58,845 nt of DNA from Thalassolituus sp. UBA1087 (GTDB lineage Bacteria; Pseudomonadota; Gammaproteobacteria; Pseudomonadales; Oceanobacteraceae): NCBI GenBank assembly GCA_002314145.1, contig DCCG01000022.1:1-58845 (forward strand), written 5' to 3'. Under the pieces are notes generated by a model. That model searched no databases. It was not told the DNA's origin and saw only the letters and a list, made by a program, of their open reading frames with translations. The position numbers and the translations under genes are program-made. Shown piece after piece: positions 1 through 11,000 of this stretch (position 1 is its first letter; each line of letters begins with the position of its first letter).

Positions 1-31
1 TTGCACTTATTATGCGAAACCGCGTATTCAT
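1..31 (-). CDS. Possible start of an orphan immunity gene, cut by the window edge
   Basis: An ATG at 31-29 opens a frame that stays open for the ten codons left before the window ends. It begins six bases after the stop codon of the toxin-like fragment at 38-244. In CDI loci an immunity gene normally follows its toxin at this spacing, so an orphan immunity gene is the natural guess. Nothing can be said about the protein itself, and there is no convincing ribosome binding site. The call rests only on position. Confidence 0.3.
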   Translation of the reverse strand, partial: MNTRFRIISA

Positions 32-37
32 TAAATT

Positions 38-244
38 TTACCAATCTGATTTATTCAAAGGAGGGCGACAACCATTGTGGCAGTCTTTATATTCTTTAAT
101 CTTATCATTTTGCCATTTATGCATTTCTTTTTTACTCCCAGATTCCTCAAAAACCATCTCAGCATTATTTTCCATCAAATAACCCTCGCTGTACCTAGTA
201 GATCCATGAATAGTTTCGCCATACTTGAGCACTTCTCCTGTATC
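38..244 (-). pseudogene. Orphan toxin C-terminal fragment (GIY-YIG/URI-like), decayed
   Basis: The frame encodes about 68 residues ending in a normal stop at 40-38. The piece contains the stretch TGEVLKYGET followed by an RY pair, then a Lys-Glu-rich helix and the ending RPPLNKSDW. That pattern (strand, KYG, RY) looks like the C-terminal half of small GIY-YIG/URI-type nuclease toxins found at the ends of Rhs and CDI proteins; this match is from memory. The frame is blocked by TGA at 247-245. Read through that stop, the preceding codons give Leu-Tyr, which would fit the missing GIY-like strand, so the fragment seems to be a decayed displaced CdiA-CT. A GTG at 232 could start a shorter product, but its ribosome site would be only two or three bases away. 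It lies downstream of cdiA/cdiI, where orphan toxin modules usually sit. Confidence 0.55.
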
Positions 245-402
245 TCAATACAACTAAGCCACCCATTTTTATTTCGAAACCTAATTTACACAATTCCGCC
301 GCCTTATGCACTAACAGTGCTTGCCAGCATACTCTTATCAGTTAAATACGCGGTATATATGACCTGGAAGTACCTTTTTCCTGAATGACAGGCACACAAA
401 AT

Positions 403-420
403 AATCAGCACTTGCTGATT
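403..420 (-). terminator. Hairpin after the REP-type transposase gene
   Basis: A perfect 8-bp inverted repeat (AATCAGCA / TGCTGATT, 2-base loop) lies 24 bases past the stop of the transposase gene at 444-1439. Read on the minus strand it is followed by ATTTTGTG, a weak U-rich tail. It may be an intrinsic terminator or simply a REP-like hairpin. Confidence 0.5.
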
Positions 421-443
421 CCGGGAGTCTTTTGGGTTGAGCT

Positions 444-1439
444 TTAACCTATCGCTACACGACAGCGACTCAAGCCAGAAGCACGTTGGTATTCCAGTTT
501 TTCACAGGCAGATCTTAAACTACCTTCACTGCCTGCAAAGGTGGTAAAGCAGTCTTCAAAGCCCTGCGTCATAGTTAACCATTGGCTTTCGTCGATGCCC
601 AGACGTGTAAGTATCGCTTCTGAAGATGAAGAGATAGCACCACGTTTATCATCTCTGATAATACGGCCTGTCCAATCAACCAGTTCCAGATAGTCGGTCA
701 GGCGCATAGGGATACCTTTAGGCATATCCTGTTTGGGATTACCGGCGAATGGCAGTAGCTGTTTTTCCTGTTGATTTTGGTGATTGGCTTGAGCGGTTGC
801 CTGAGCTTTTTCAGTGCGCTTCTTAATGGATGTGTAATCAGATTTTTCCGGTGTTTTCGCCATAGATGCACGCACAGGATTAAGATCGACATAGGCCATA
901 CAGGCAGCCAGGGCTGCTTCATCCAGCAGTGCCTGAGATTTGTAGCGTCCTTCCCAGAAGCGCCCTGTACATCCATCCTCTGCATTGGCTTCCCGGGCAA
1001 TCGCTTCGTTCAGTACCCGCATAAACCAGCTGATATCCATTAGCCGCTTACGCCATTCCTCGATATAGATTTTCAGTCTCGCCAATTCGGGCTCAGACAG
1101 CACTTCTTTGCGATCGAACTTTTGCGATAGAAGATTACCCTTAAAAACCTGATGCCAGCGCTGCACAACCTCTTCATCTGTCCAGGATTTCGCATGAGCA
1201 ACGTCAACGTACAGAACAATATGATAGTGGTTGCTCATAATGGCATAGGCCGCTATCTGAATGGCGAATATCTGAGGGAGTTCAAGCAGCTTATTTTCCA
1301 GCCACCCTCGTCGGTGCTCGTACGATTCACCACTAACGGAATCAACACCACACAGAAACGCCCGTCTGACGCAGCGCGAAACACAGTGATAATACGGTGT
1401 TGCATCCAATGAAACCTGATGCTCTCTTGGCTTTGGCAT
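444..1439 (-). CDS. REP-associated-type (Y1/IS200-like) transposase
   Basis: A 331-residue protein of the long TnpA_REP-like family common in marine gammaproteobacteria. The N-terminus carries ATPYYHCVSR (about residues 13-22) and SNHYHIVLY (about 69-77), whose His71-Tyr-His73 is the metal-binding HUH-type motif. Further on are SWFMRVLNE, GRFWEGRYKSQ and AYVDLNPVRA, the conserved core of the family. The tyrosine of typical RAYTs before the FWEGR box is not seen in the SWFMRVLNE stretch, so the nucleophile is uncertain. The C-terminal 120 residues are an extension beyond the usual Y1 domain. Such proteins are thought to move or maintain REP palindromes, and usually occur as single copies without IS ends. 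It sits between an orphan toxin fragment and an IS481 remnant, inside the decayed end of the CDI island. The frame is intact. Confidence 0.88.
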   Translation of the reverse strand: MPKPREHQVSLDATPYYHCVSRCVRRAFLCGVDSVSGESYEHRRGWLENKLLELPQIFAIQIAAYAIMSNHYHIVLYVDVAHAKSWTDEEVVQRWHQVFKGNLLSQKFDRKEVLSEPELARLKIYIEEWRKRLMDISWFMRVLNEAIAREANAEDGCTGRFWEGRYKSQALLDEAALAACMAYVDLNPVRASMAKTPEKSDYTSIKKRTEKAQATAQANHQNQQEKQLLPFAGNPKQDMPKGIPMRLTDYLELVDWTGRIIRDDKRGAISSSSEAILTRLGIDESQWLTMTQGFEDCFTTFAGSEGSLRSACEKLEYQRASGLSRCRVAIG

Positions 1440-1502
1440 AGCTCATTCCTCCCTGAATGAACTTACATTAGCCACCGGGCTGATTCTTCACAATCAGTCG
1501 AT

Positions 1503-1526
1503 GGTACTAACATGGGTACTAACATG
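1503..1526. repeat. Two tandem copies of a 12-bp unit
   Basis: GGTACTAACATG occurs twice in direct succession and is followed by GGTGGCCTGTTAGT, which partly mirrors it (ACTAACA against TGTTAGT). It lies between the start of the REP-type transposase gene and the IS481 remnant, and could be part of an element end or a REP-like motif. Confidence 0.6.
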
Positions 1527-1563
1527 GGTGGCCTGTTAGTCCGCGTTTTGGACTTCTGGACGG

Positions 1564-1695
1564 GACAACGAGTGGATGGATTATTACAACAATGACCGAA
1601 CTCATCAGGGTAAGGTGTGCTGCGGAAGAACATCGTTGGCTACTTTGCTAGATGGAAAGCGAATCTGGGCGGAGAAGAATTTAACCCAGATTTAA
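1564..1695 (+). pseudogene. C-terminal remnant of an IS481-type transposase
   Basis: The plus-strand frame reads DNEWMDYYNNDRTHQGK, then CCGRT, then LLDGKRIWAEKN, ending at a TAA stop at 1693-1695. YYNNDRTHQGK is the conserved tail of the rve (DDE) integrase domain, around the region of the catalytic Glu, and the rest matches the usual C-terminus of IS481-like transposases. Upstream the frame no longer resembles the family, so only about 43 codons remain and the gene is dead. It shows that an insertion sequence once stood next to the immunity gene at 1753-2013. Confidence 0.8.
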
Positions 1696-1750
1696 TCTGA
1701 CAGGCACCAGTTAAAACGGGCGACTGTCAGATCAGGTCGGAACTACTACA
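1696..1750 (+). mobile_element. Probable right terminal region of the IS481-type remnant
   Basis: Directly after the transposase stop come TCTGACAGGCACC and then GACTGTCAGATCAGGTCGG and CTACTACA. The combination of a TGACAG box and a TGTCAGATCAGGT box ending in CTACA is the usual end of elements of this kind. No matching left end was found, so only one end survives. The exact outer boundary, near 1745-1750, is approximate. Confidence 0.5.
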
Positions 1751-1752
1751 AT

Positions 1753-2013
1753 TTATTCCGAATCACCAAAGCTTATAATCGCAACAATGTCCGATAATTT
1801 TGCTACATCTCCAAGCCTATAAATCCCATCATAAACCTCCTTGTTTATTTCTTTGATTACAAACTTATCTGAAAAATGTCCAGCATCATACTCAATATAA
1901 TACCTGCCACCTTCCGACCACACCTTCCACCTATTACCAACAAGTTTATTTTTTCGATTAATGTTTTTTTTAGGGTAATAAACACCATCAATTTTATCAT
2001 ATGATTTAGACAT
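1753..2013 (-). CDS. cdiI: Probable CdiI-type immunity protein
   Basis: An 86-residue, lysine- and tyrosine-rich protein whose frame begins one base after the cdiA stop. I chose the ATG at 2013-2011 because GGTGGAG lies six bases before it. A GTG at 2025 would extend it by four residues. The position, the small size and the sharply lower GC content than neighbouring core genes are what is expected of a CDI immunity gene, which is inherited with its toxin and protects the producer by binding the toxin domain. The sequence has no signal peptide or membrane segment, so the protein should be cytoplasmic, where the toxin would act on siblings. I do not recognise the immunity family; function is inferred from position only. 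Confidence 0.7.
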   Translation of the reverse strand: MSKSYDKIDGVYYPKKNINRKNKLVGNRWKVWSEGGRYYIEYDAGHFSDKFVIKEINKEVYDGIYRLGDVAKLSDIVAIISFGDSE

Positions 2014-2014
2014 A

Positions 2015-5000
2015 TTATTCTCCACCTAGGGGTAATTCTGTAAAAGGTGTTTCAGACAAATCTAAGACTCCTTCAGAAACTCCTCCTGATGTTTTACCAC
2101 CAGGAATCCAGTAGTTATTTGCACCAGCCTCATTACCAGAAGGAATTTTAATATCTTTCATATCTTCTGGCTTAATATACACAGCCATCGTGTCTTTATC
2201 TCCCAGATACCCAAGATCTAGGCCTAATTTCTGCTCAACAACCCGAAGATCACCACCAGACTCTTTCAGCACATTATCGAACTCTGATTTAGGCATCACA
2301 AAAGCTTCACTAGATCCTGCTGTTCCATATTCTTCAACGGCGCGTCTAGAAGTAAACCTAACAGCCCCTTCATCAAACAGAGCTTCATGTTCCGCCAGAT
2401 CTGTCTGCGACATGTAGGTTGACGGATCTGGTCGTTCACCTTTTGGTATGGATGCTACGTCATCAATCGTTGCCGGCTGATTTAGGTTGATCATTTCTCC
2501 GTCAACATCACCTGCACGATTCGCTGTATTACTGGAAACATCATCAGCAACATCGGCCTCCCTTCTCGCCTGCGTCGCGGCATTACCGGCAACCTCACTG
2601 CCTTCTTTCAGGATGGTGCCTGCAACTTTGCTGGCAGCTGCACCACCAGCAACTTCCAGCGTACTGATACCTAAACCAACCAGTGCATCGGTGGTTGGGC
2701 TAACCTCTCCAGGATGGGTTTCTGCACTAAGTGAGTTCAGTACATTGCTGCCACTCTGGTATTGATGGTCGGCGGTCAGTTCTTTGTAGCTGTCAATCGC
2801 CTGCGTTGTGCCGTGTGCGGCCAGCGCTCCTCCACCAACAATCGCAAGTCCACAACCGACACCAGCGGTCGCTACACAGCCGCCTGCGGCAATGGCGGTT
2901 CCGCCTGCTGCTTCTACCATGCCACCAGCGGTTGCTGCGGCCTGCTGGGTTCCGGCTACGATATTTTCATGGCTGGTAATCTTGTCATCGATCTTATCTT
3001 TCAGGCCATAGGCAAAGTCGTCGTCCGCTGCCTGGGTGTTTACACCAAAAACATTCAGGGTGCTTTTTATATCTTCGCCCTGTGCTTTCAGTTCCTGACC
3101 TCTGCTCTGCAGGGTGCTGACCTGTTCATACAGCGGATCGTCAGGTGATACGCCGGCTGCACAATTTACTTCTGCGCAAGCCAGTGCATTGAGGTCAGCG
3201 ATTTCCTGAACCTTTTGTTCTGCACTCAGGCTGGCTTTGTTATTGATATTGGCCCGTGCCTGATCCAGCAGGCTTGCTTCGTTACGGTTCAGCTGACGGG
3301 CTTTGAGTTCATTATTGTTAATGGCAGCAATGTTCTGTGTGCCTTGTTGTACATTACTGCTGTTTTGGTTAGTTGCATTCCATTGCTGTTGTGTACCATT
3401 TCCCTGCGTACTGATTCCGGCAAGACCGCTGTAGGCATCCCAGACTTCTCCGGCACGGTCACCATGATTGGTGGCCAGTGTGGTTTGATCATCTCGGCTA
3501 AGGCTGCCGGTCTGACCTTCTTGTGCCAAACGATGACGGGTCTGTTCATGCACCAGCGTTGATACGGTGTCGGTACTATTGGTCATATCGGTGTTGTCGA
3601 TATTGACGTAAATACCATCGCCGTTTTCGTGGTACGCACCTTCCACTTCGGTTTTGTTGACTGCGGTGCTGTCGATGGCGAGGGTGCTGTCCTGCAGTTG
3701 CGAGCCATCGTAAAGCGAGATGTCTGCGCCGTTTTCCAGCCCCTGTGCATCGGTCAATGCATCGCTCAGCTTTTGCAGACCTTCTTCACTGCCTTCTGCA
3801 CCTTCTTCGCCCTTCAGTTTTTTCTGTTGTTGTTCGTCGGCGGCTTGTTGGGCCAGGACTTCGCGCTCGGTAGCGTAGTCCTGTACGTTGCCGTAGAAGT
3901 CGAGGATGCCTTGGTCGGTGCTGGCGACATCGGAGGCAGCCTGGGCGATCTCACCAACGTGCATTCCGGTGTCAATAAAGTCTTTCTTAATGGCATTACG
4001 CCCTTCTTCCGTGGCCCAGCGGTGGTCTACCGTAAATTCCGCGTCCAGTCCCGCTGTCTGCTGATCCAGCGTCACTTCCTGGGTATTGTTCAAATCACGG
4101 TTGGTATTTTCCAGATCATGACCTTCCCCTTCACGGGTCTGTACATTGCCGTTACCCAAAGAAGCATACGTAGTTTGCTCAGTATTATGTCCGTCACTGC
4201 TTAGTCCCAGCGTACTGGTACCACTGCCACTGGTACCGACGCTGATATTGATACCACTGCTTTCGCTGGTATCGTGGTCATATAAATCGGTAACCTTCAG
4301 TTCGTCAGTAATCAGATTTAAATTGCCGTTATCCGTCAGTGTACCGTCATCATTGCGGCTGGCGCTGGCGAGGACAGCACCTTCGATCGTGGTACTGTCC
4401 GCGTTGATATTGACGTCGCCGCCACCGATTAACGTCGTCTGGTTATTTACCCATTGGCTGTCACTGCTGCTGCTACTCTGATTACCACCCATACTGCCCG
4501 GGTCAATCGGCAGGTTACCGCCCATACTGCCATTTATGTTGTAACCTTCACTATGACTGCTGCTGTGGCTCTCATCCTGCAGGCTGGCGATGGTGAGATC
4601 ACCGGTGTTGATATTGATGTCATTCTGAATTTCAATATTCGCTCCGGCTACAGCGAGTTGTTCACTGTTGCTGTCCAAACTTCCTGCGCGAATATTGCTG
4701 TTAACATACTGTTTACTCTCGTTATCCGATTCACTGCTGTTGGCACTGGCATTAGCACCAAATGAATTACCAGCACTGTTACTGAACGACATACCGGAAC
4801 TGTAGGTCTGCTCACTGGAGCTGCTGCTGCTCTCTTCGGTACCCGCCGTGATATTCACAGTGCCGCCATTCAGCGCCAGTTGATTCTGTACATTGATCCC
4901 GGAGCCAACAATATCGAGTGTATTATCCGCATTAAATGAGGCATTTCCGCCAACAGTGATCTCTGATCCGACATACGTCTCACTGGTACTGGTACTTTCT

Positions 5001-8000
5001 TTTTCTGTGGTGGTGGTTTGTGCACTGGCGCTGGCATAGAAACCGCCGGTTCCGGTTGTTGCTGCCGCAGTGGCTCCCGACGCGGCCATGGCAAGCGTTG
5101 CCTGGGTCAGCTGAGTTGTAGCCGCCGCCAGATTGGTTTTGTAATCATCCAGTGCTGACTCCGCCAGGGTGCCTTCTTTAACCCGGCGCTGAGCATCAGA
5201 AAGGGCATTTTCAGCAGCTTCTACATCGGCTCCGGCCTGGGCAACTGCATCAGCGGCGTAAACCGCATCCACGTAAGCATTTTTAACGCCCAGCGACGTC
5301 GTGCTGACTTCCGTTTTTTCTTTATGCGTGGTTGTGGTGGTTTCTTTGATACCGGTTACCGATATATTGTCGGCAACCAGTGCTGCATCTCCCCCCACAT
5401 TCAGCTCCGAACCTATCAGGTTGATGTCTTCTGCAGAATTCATCTGCAGGTCACCACCAAACGACAAGCTACTCTTCTGTGCGCTGGTACTGGTTGTCGT
5501 ATCCGTTGTGGTGGTATCGGTTGCCGTCACGCCTGCAACGGTTATTTCCTGCTGGCCGACCGTTGGTTCAGTGGAATCAAGTGTTTGTTCTGAATGGCGT
5601 TCAGTATGCGTCGTGGTATCCAGAACAGCTGTAATATGGGTGTTTTCAGCTTCGATATATCCCCTGTTACCAGCACTGACGTCACTGCCTTCAACAGTAA
5701 AGTCGCCATCAGCGCGAACGAAGAGATTCTGGCCAGCATTGACGGTAGAGGTTGCATGATGAGTCGTTTCTGTACGGACTTCGTCTGTCTTGCCGACAGT
5801 AACCGTGGTATCAACTCCGAGTGCTTCCAGCTGCGAAGTAACCCCCATGCTACCGGCAACAAACATGGTGGCAGACACCAGAGATTTAAGCGGCCCTTTT
5901 AACCCGGACTGTTTCTCATTCCAGCTTTCGTCTTTCAGCTCAACAGTACCAACGGTGAGGTTATCAATGCTGCTGCCATCTTTGCTGATGTACTGACCAT
6001 TGTCATCAAGAACTGCCTGGTTATTTTCATCACGCAGGACATCACTGTCTCCGAGAATCATATTTTTGTCCGCAGAGAGATTGGAGGCGAGAATATCGAC
6101 ATTACCGCCGTCGCTGTTGATCTGCAGATTACCGCCAGCATTGAGACTGCTTCCTACTGCCTGCTGGGTAACATAACCTTTTTGCTGAGCACTGGTGGTG
6201 GCAACACCACTGCCGCTTTTTTCTTTGCTGTAGCTATCCTGGCTGATCCCTGCCGTGATCAGGATATCATTGCCAGCGTTGAGCAACAGGTCTTCTCCGG
6301 CACTGACACCCGCGCCCTGCAACATCATGCTTTTACCGGCGTTGAGAATCAGGCTACCGCCGCTTTGCAGGTCAGTTCCGACAAACGTCAGGGATTCTGT
6401 CTGAACCGTTTTTTTAGAAGAGCTGAACGTACCGCTTTTTTTACTGTAACGTTGCTGATACTCACGCTCTGTGACGCCCAGCAGATTGATATCCTCGGCA
6501 TTAACTAAGGTATTGCCGGCAATATCTATGTTAGCTGCCTGAGTGTTGAACGCCTGAGCCGAGTTGAAAATTGCGTTACCTCCGGCATTGATGTCGCTGA
6601 CCTGGAATCGCGTCGTTTCATCAATGTTACGGCCATTCTGAAAACGACTACTAAGCTCAAGGGCGTTGAAGTTAATATCGCCTCCGGCATTAAAGGTAAG
6701 ATCGTCACGCGTCGTGATGGCACCGCCATTATTGGTAATATCATTGGCGGCACTGAGCATTAATGATCCGGCAGAGAGGCTCCCTCCCTCTGCGGCATAA
6801 TGGCTATAATTGATATCGTCACCAAAGGTCATGACATTACGCTGATTAGCAATACTCTGAGCATAAATATTGGCGCTACCAGAAACCTTAACCGTCCCGG
6901 TATTGGTAAATTTCCCGGTTTCAATATCCATGGTGTCGGCCACCAGCGTACCGGCACTCGGCGTTGTGATCTGATCCAGCGTGGCTTCAGGCAGATAAAC
7001 CGTCGGCACCAGCTGCTCTGTACCACCGATGTTCATAGTGACATACCAGATCATGGGCTCTTCCAGGCGACTGATCTGGGCTTTGGTCAATGCCTGCCCC
7101 AGACGTATTTCTGACTGGCCCTGATTATCCGTCAGATACGAGACGGTGTTGTTATAGAGCGTCTGACGCTGTTCAGCTGAGCTGGACCAATCCGGCGAGA
7201 AATAAGCCGTACCGGTTTGGGCCAGTGCAGCCTGAGTAATGGCCTGCGCTTCCTGATAAGGATCAAGAAAGAAAGATGGCTCAATATCCGGTTGTTGACT
7301 GTCAGACAATTGATCAAAAATATAATCCGGCTGCAGTTCATATTCGGTATCAGCAATAATCTGACTAAGAATATCAGCATCCAGATCGAAAAGGCTGGGC
7401 GAACCGCTCGTGTAACCAAATGCGTTTTGTGCCAAAGAATCACTATTGGCGTTGTTATTGTTGGCAAGTTCATCCAACTGATTTTGCAGAGCGTCCTGAG
7501 CCGCCAGTTCCTCCGGCGTTTTATCGCCGGCAACGGATGCTGAATTCAGAGCATCATGATCGAGACCAGGAATAATGAAAGAAACCAGTGAAATAGCAGC
7601 AGAAGGCTCCCGATCGGTTAGGTCGATCAACACACCATCAGTACCATTCTGAAAACTGCCCTGGGCAACGGCTTCGCCGGCATCAGCCTCATCACTGCTT
7701 ACACTGCCGATATGAGTGACCGAAATATTACCATTATTACGGATATCACTGTTGACACCTGTAATCAGCGTATCGGCAGTGATGCTGGCCTGATTACCAT
7801 CAAAAGAAATGGTACTGCTATCCACCTCTGTTTCAGTTACATTAATTGCCGCTCCTGCATTAATTCCACTCCAGTAATATTGGTCATTAACGACGCTGAT
7901 TTCACCTGCAATCTGATCTAGTTTACCTTTATAAGAATTCAGCATGTCGCGATAATTATCTTTATTATCTTCACTACGGTATTTTTTGTACCACTTCGCC

Positions 8001-11000
8001 TGCACCTGAGTAACATTACTGCCGAGCGTATTGTTGTTGAAGTCATCGAGCCCACTGATATTCAGTGCGCCACCGGCCACCAGCGCAGATGAATTATTAT
8101 CAAACACACCACCGGAGGCCTGAACATTACCACCGGCAGAAATCAAACTGCCCTGCTGTTTGGTATAGTTACCATATAAAAAATCAACAACAGGGTAGAA
8201 CTTTGCTGATTTGGATGAACAACCGATACATCCAGTGTTTGTCCAGTGATACCCAAGGACTTCAATGTAGGAAAGCTCACCGCCAAGCTGATAACTTTGG
8301 TTATATAAGTGATCATTATTTAAGATGAGATTGCCATCAACCTGAATAGTACCTGTAGAATCTGATCCATTACCATTGTAGACATATTTATTCTGAATAT
8401 AATTATTCGATGCTTCACCCAGGCTTCCTATGTTACCGTTATTATTCAGCCGGTATCCGGATAACTGAAACGAACCGGCAGCATATAGAAGGCCGTTATT
8501 ATTGATAGTGCGGGCATCGATAGTGAGTTCACCATGTGAGGTTTCAGGTTTCCCATAGGCGGCCATCTGTGCGTTATTGGTGAGTGTCTGCACTCCCTTT
8601 ATATCCAGTGAACCGGCATAAAGACCACCATTGTTATTCAATGTTGAGCCAGAGGCATAATCTTCTGCAGTCAGCGTCAGCGTGGCACCGGAGATATTAA
8701 TCTTAGCACTTTCAGTATTAGTAAAGTGCAGAAAATTCCATTCGCTGTCCTGAGTCGATTCAATAATGCCGTTATTTGTGAGATTTCCGGCATTAACATC
8801 AAATGCACCATTAACGTACCACTCGCCATCGTTGGTAAAATATTCAGCAGCTACCGATACATCATTCCCAAAAATCAGGGTGCCTTTATTGTTCACCTCA
8901 GACAGGTCATCAGCGTTCAATCCGCCAGCTTTCAGGTAAGTATCCTGTGAGGACTTAAGGCTGCCACCGGTTAACAAACTGACATTACCATTAAGAGAAA
9001 TATCGCCTTGATTATCTAAAGATCTCAAACCGGTTAAATTAAATACGTCGGTATTATTATCAGATGCCAGTTCGTTAATCAGGCCACTATTACTGAGTAC
9101 TCCGGACACAATCGCCAGATTGCCTGACACCAGCTCAATGGAGGCATTGGCGGTGTTGGTGATGGTATTGGTGTTGATATTCAGTTGTTCATGAGTGGCA
9201 GAATTACTGCTTTGGTAAATATGCCCGGTATTCTGAAGCAGCCCGGTGACAGAGACGTTACCGCCAGACGCTGCTAGGAAACCATCATTATTTAACTGAC
9301 CAACGGCAATACTGCTGTCTCCGCTGATCAGCATGGACTCGTTCTCCAGGGATTCAACATCACTGATAGCCAGCGCCCCGGAATACATGCCATCGCCATC
9401 GGCAACGCCATTATTATTGACACTGTGGATATGGTTTATGGTCAACAGAGATTCAATATCGAATGCACCACCATTGGTCAGCAAAGAAAAATCGCTAAGG
9501 GTTAATGCACCTGCACCGTTGTCACCGTCGCGCTGGGCAACTACGCCAGTGTTGTTAAAAGTAGCGGAATCATTGCCGCTTATATTGGCACTGGAAGCAA
9601 CCAGAGTACCATTATTTTCTACAGAGAACCCTGCAACTGCCAGCGCACCGCTACTGCTAAATTTAGCTCCAGTCTGGTTATTCAACGTATGGCCTGCACT
9701 GTCAGTTACCAGAGTTATACTGGTAGCAGACACACTGCCACTATTATTAAGATCACCATTCAGACTCGCAGTCAGATCGTTGGCTTTTATGGTTCCGTCA
9801 TTTGCGAAATTATCATCGTCAGTTTTTGTTATCCGGATACTGTCTGCCGAGATTATGCCATTTTGGCTAAAGTCTTCATTACCGATCAACAGGCTGTTCT
9901 GGGCAGATATGGTCGCGCTGCTGTCTTCTGTCGACCCATTACTCACACTTTGTAGGCCATCGAAGTGAAGGTTAATCCCCTGCAATAAACCATTATTGTT
10001 GTAATATCCGGCATTGGTCGCCGCACCTGTTGCAGAGCCTGGGCCGTTCCAGGTCAAATCGCCAGTGATGGTATGAGTGCCGTTATTGGTAAAGGTAGCG
10101 CTGTCCGTGCGTGCAGTAAAACTGGCGTTACCTGAAGCAATTTCAGCTCCGCTATTATTGCTGATATTCTGGTAGATCAGAGCCAGGTTATCGGCCGAAA
10201 TGTTGCCATGGTTACCCAGTGTACTGGTGGATATATCCAGGTCCACTGATACCAGATTACCGTTATTCAGTAATTGTTGAGAGGTCTCTACCAGCGCCTG
10301 AGTGTAAGAAACAATATCTCCTGAATTTTGCAACAGGCTACTGTCCAGGTGGATTTCGTCGTAGGCTATCATGTCGCCGGCATTATCTATAGCGTACGCC
10401 TGTGCCGTCAGGGTTAAGGCGTTGAGTGCTGTATTTTTATCAGTATCAATATTACCGCCCGCATTCAATGCAATATCTTCGCTGATGATATTGGATGCTG
10501 TAACCTCAGTATCCGCAACAGACTCCGTCTGCAGGCCAGCCGAATTTAATGTGGTTGCAGAAATAGCAATATCGTCACCCGACAACGAAATATCCTGCGC
10601 ACTGATCAAGGCATCGTTGACCCTGATATCACCAATCGTATCTAACTTAATTGAATTTTCTGCAATATACTGACCAGAAAGATCAGAAGCGTTACTGTTA
10701 ATGTTAATCGTATCGGCCATGAATATAGCCTCTGAGTCAAAATCAGTCGCTTCAACATTGATACTGTTAATGGCGGAAAGTTGTGTACCGCCGGTCAATT
10801 CAGTGGTGGTATTATTCAGGTCAATATCCGCAGCGGTAATATAACTGCTGTTCAGGTTGGCCTGGTCGGTGACGAGCGTATACCCCTTTGCGCTGATACC
10901 GGTATCCGTAAATTCAGCACTGCCAGAGGTCATCGTTAACGTACCTGTTTCGGTATCTCCGGAGTCATTGAAAGGCAGAATCTGGAATATATCATTATTA

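Noticed and set aside
77..388. 103-codon plus-strand frame at the left edge
   Set aside because: It is antisense to the orphan toxin fragment, hydrophobic by composition, and has no ribosome site or family pattern.
3629..4204. 191-codon and many other plus-strand frames inside cdiA
   Set aside because: They arise from the biased, repetitive coding sequence of cdiA on the other strand; none shows domain character.
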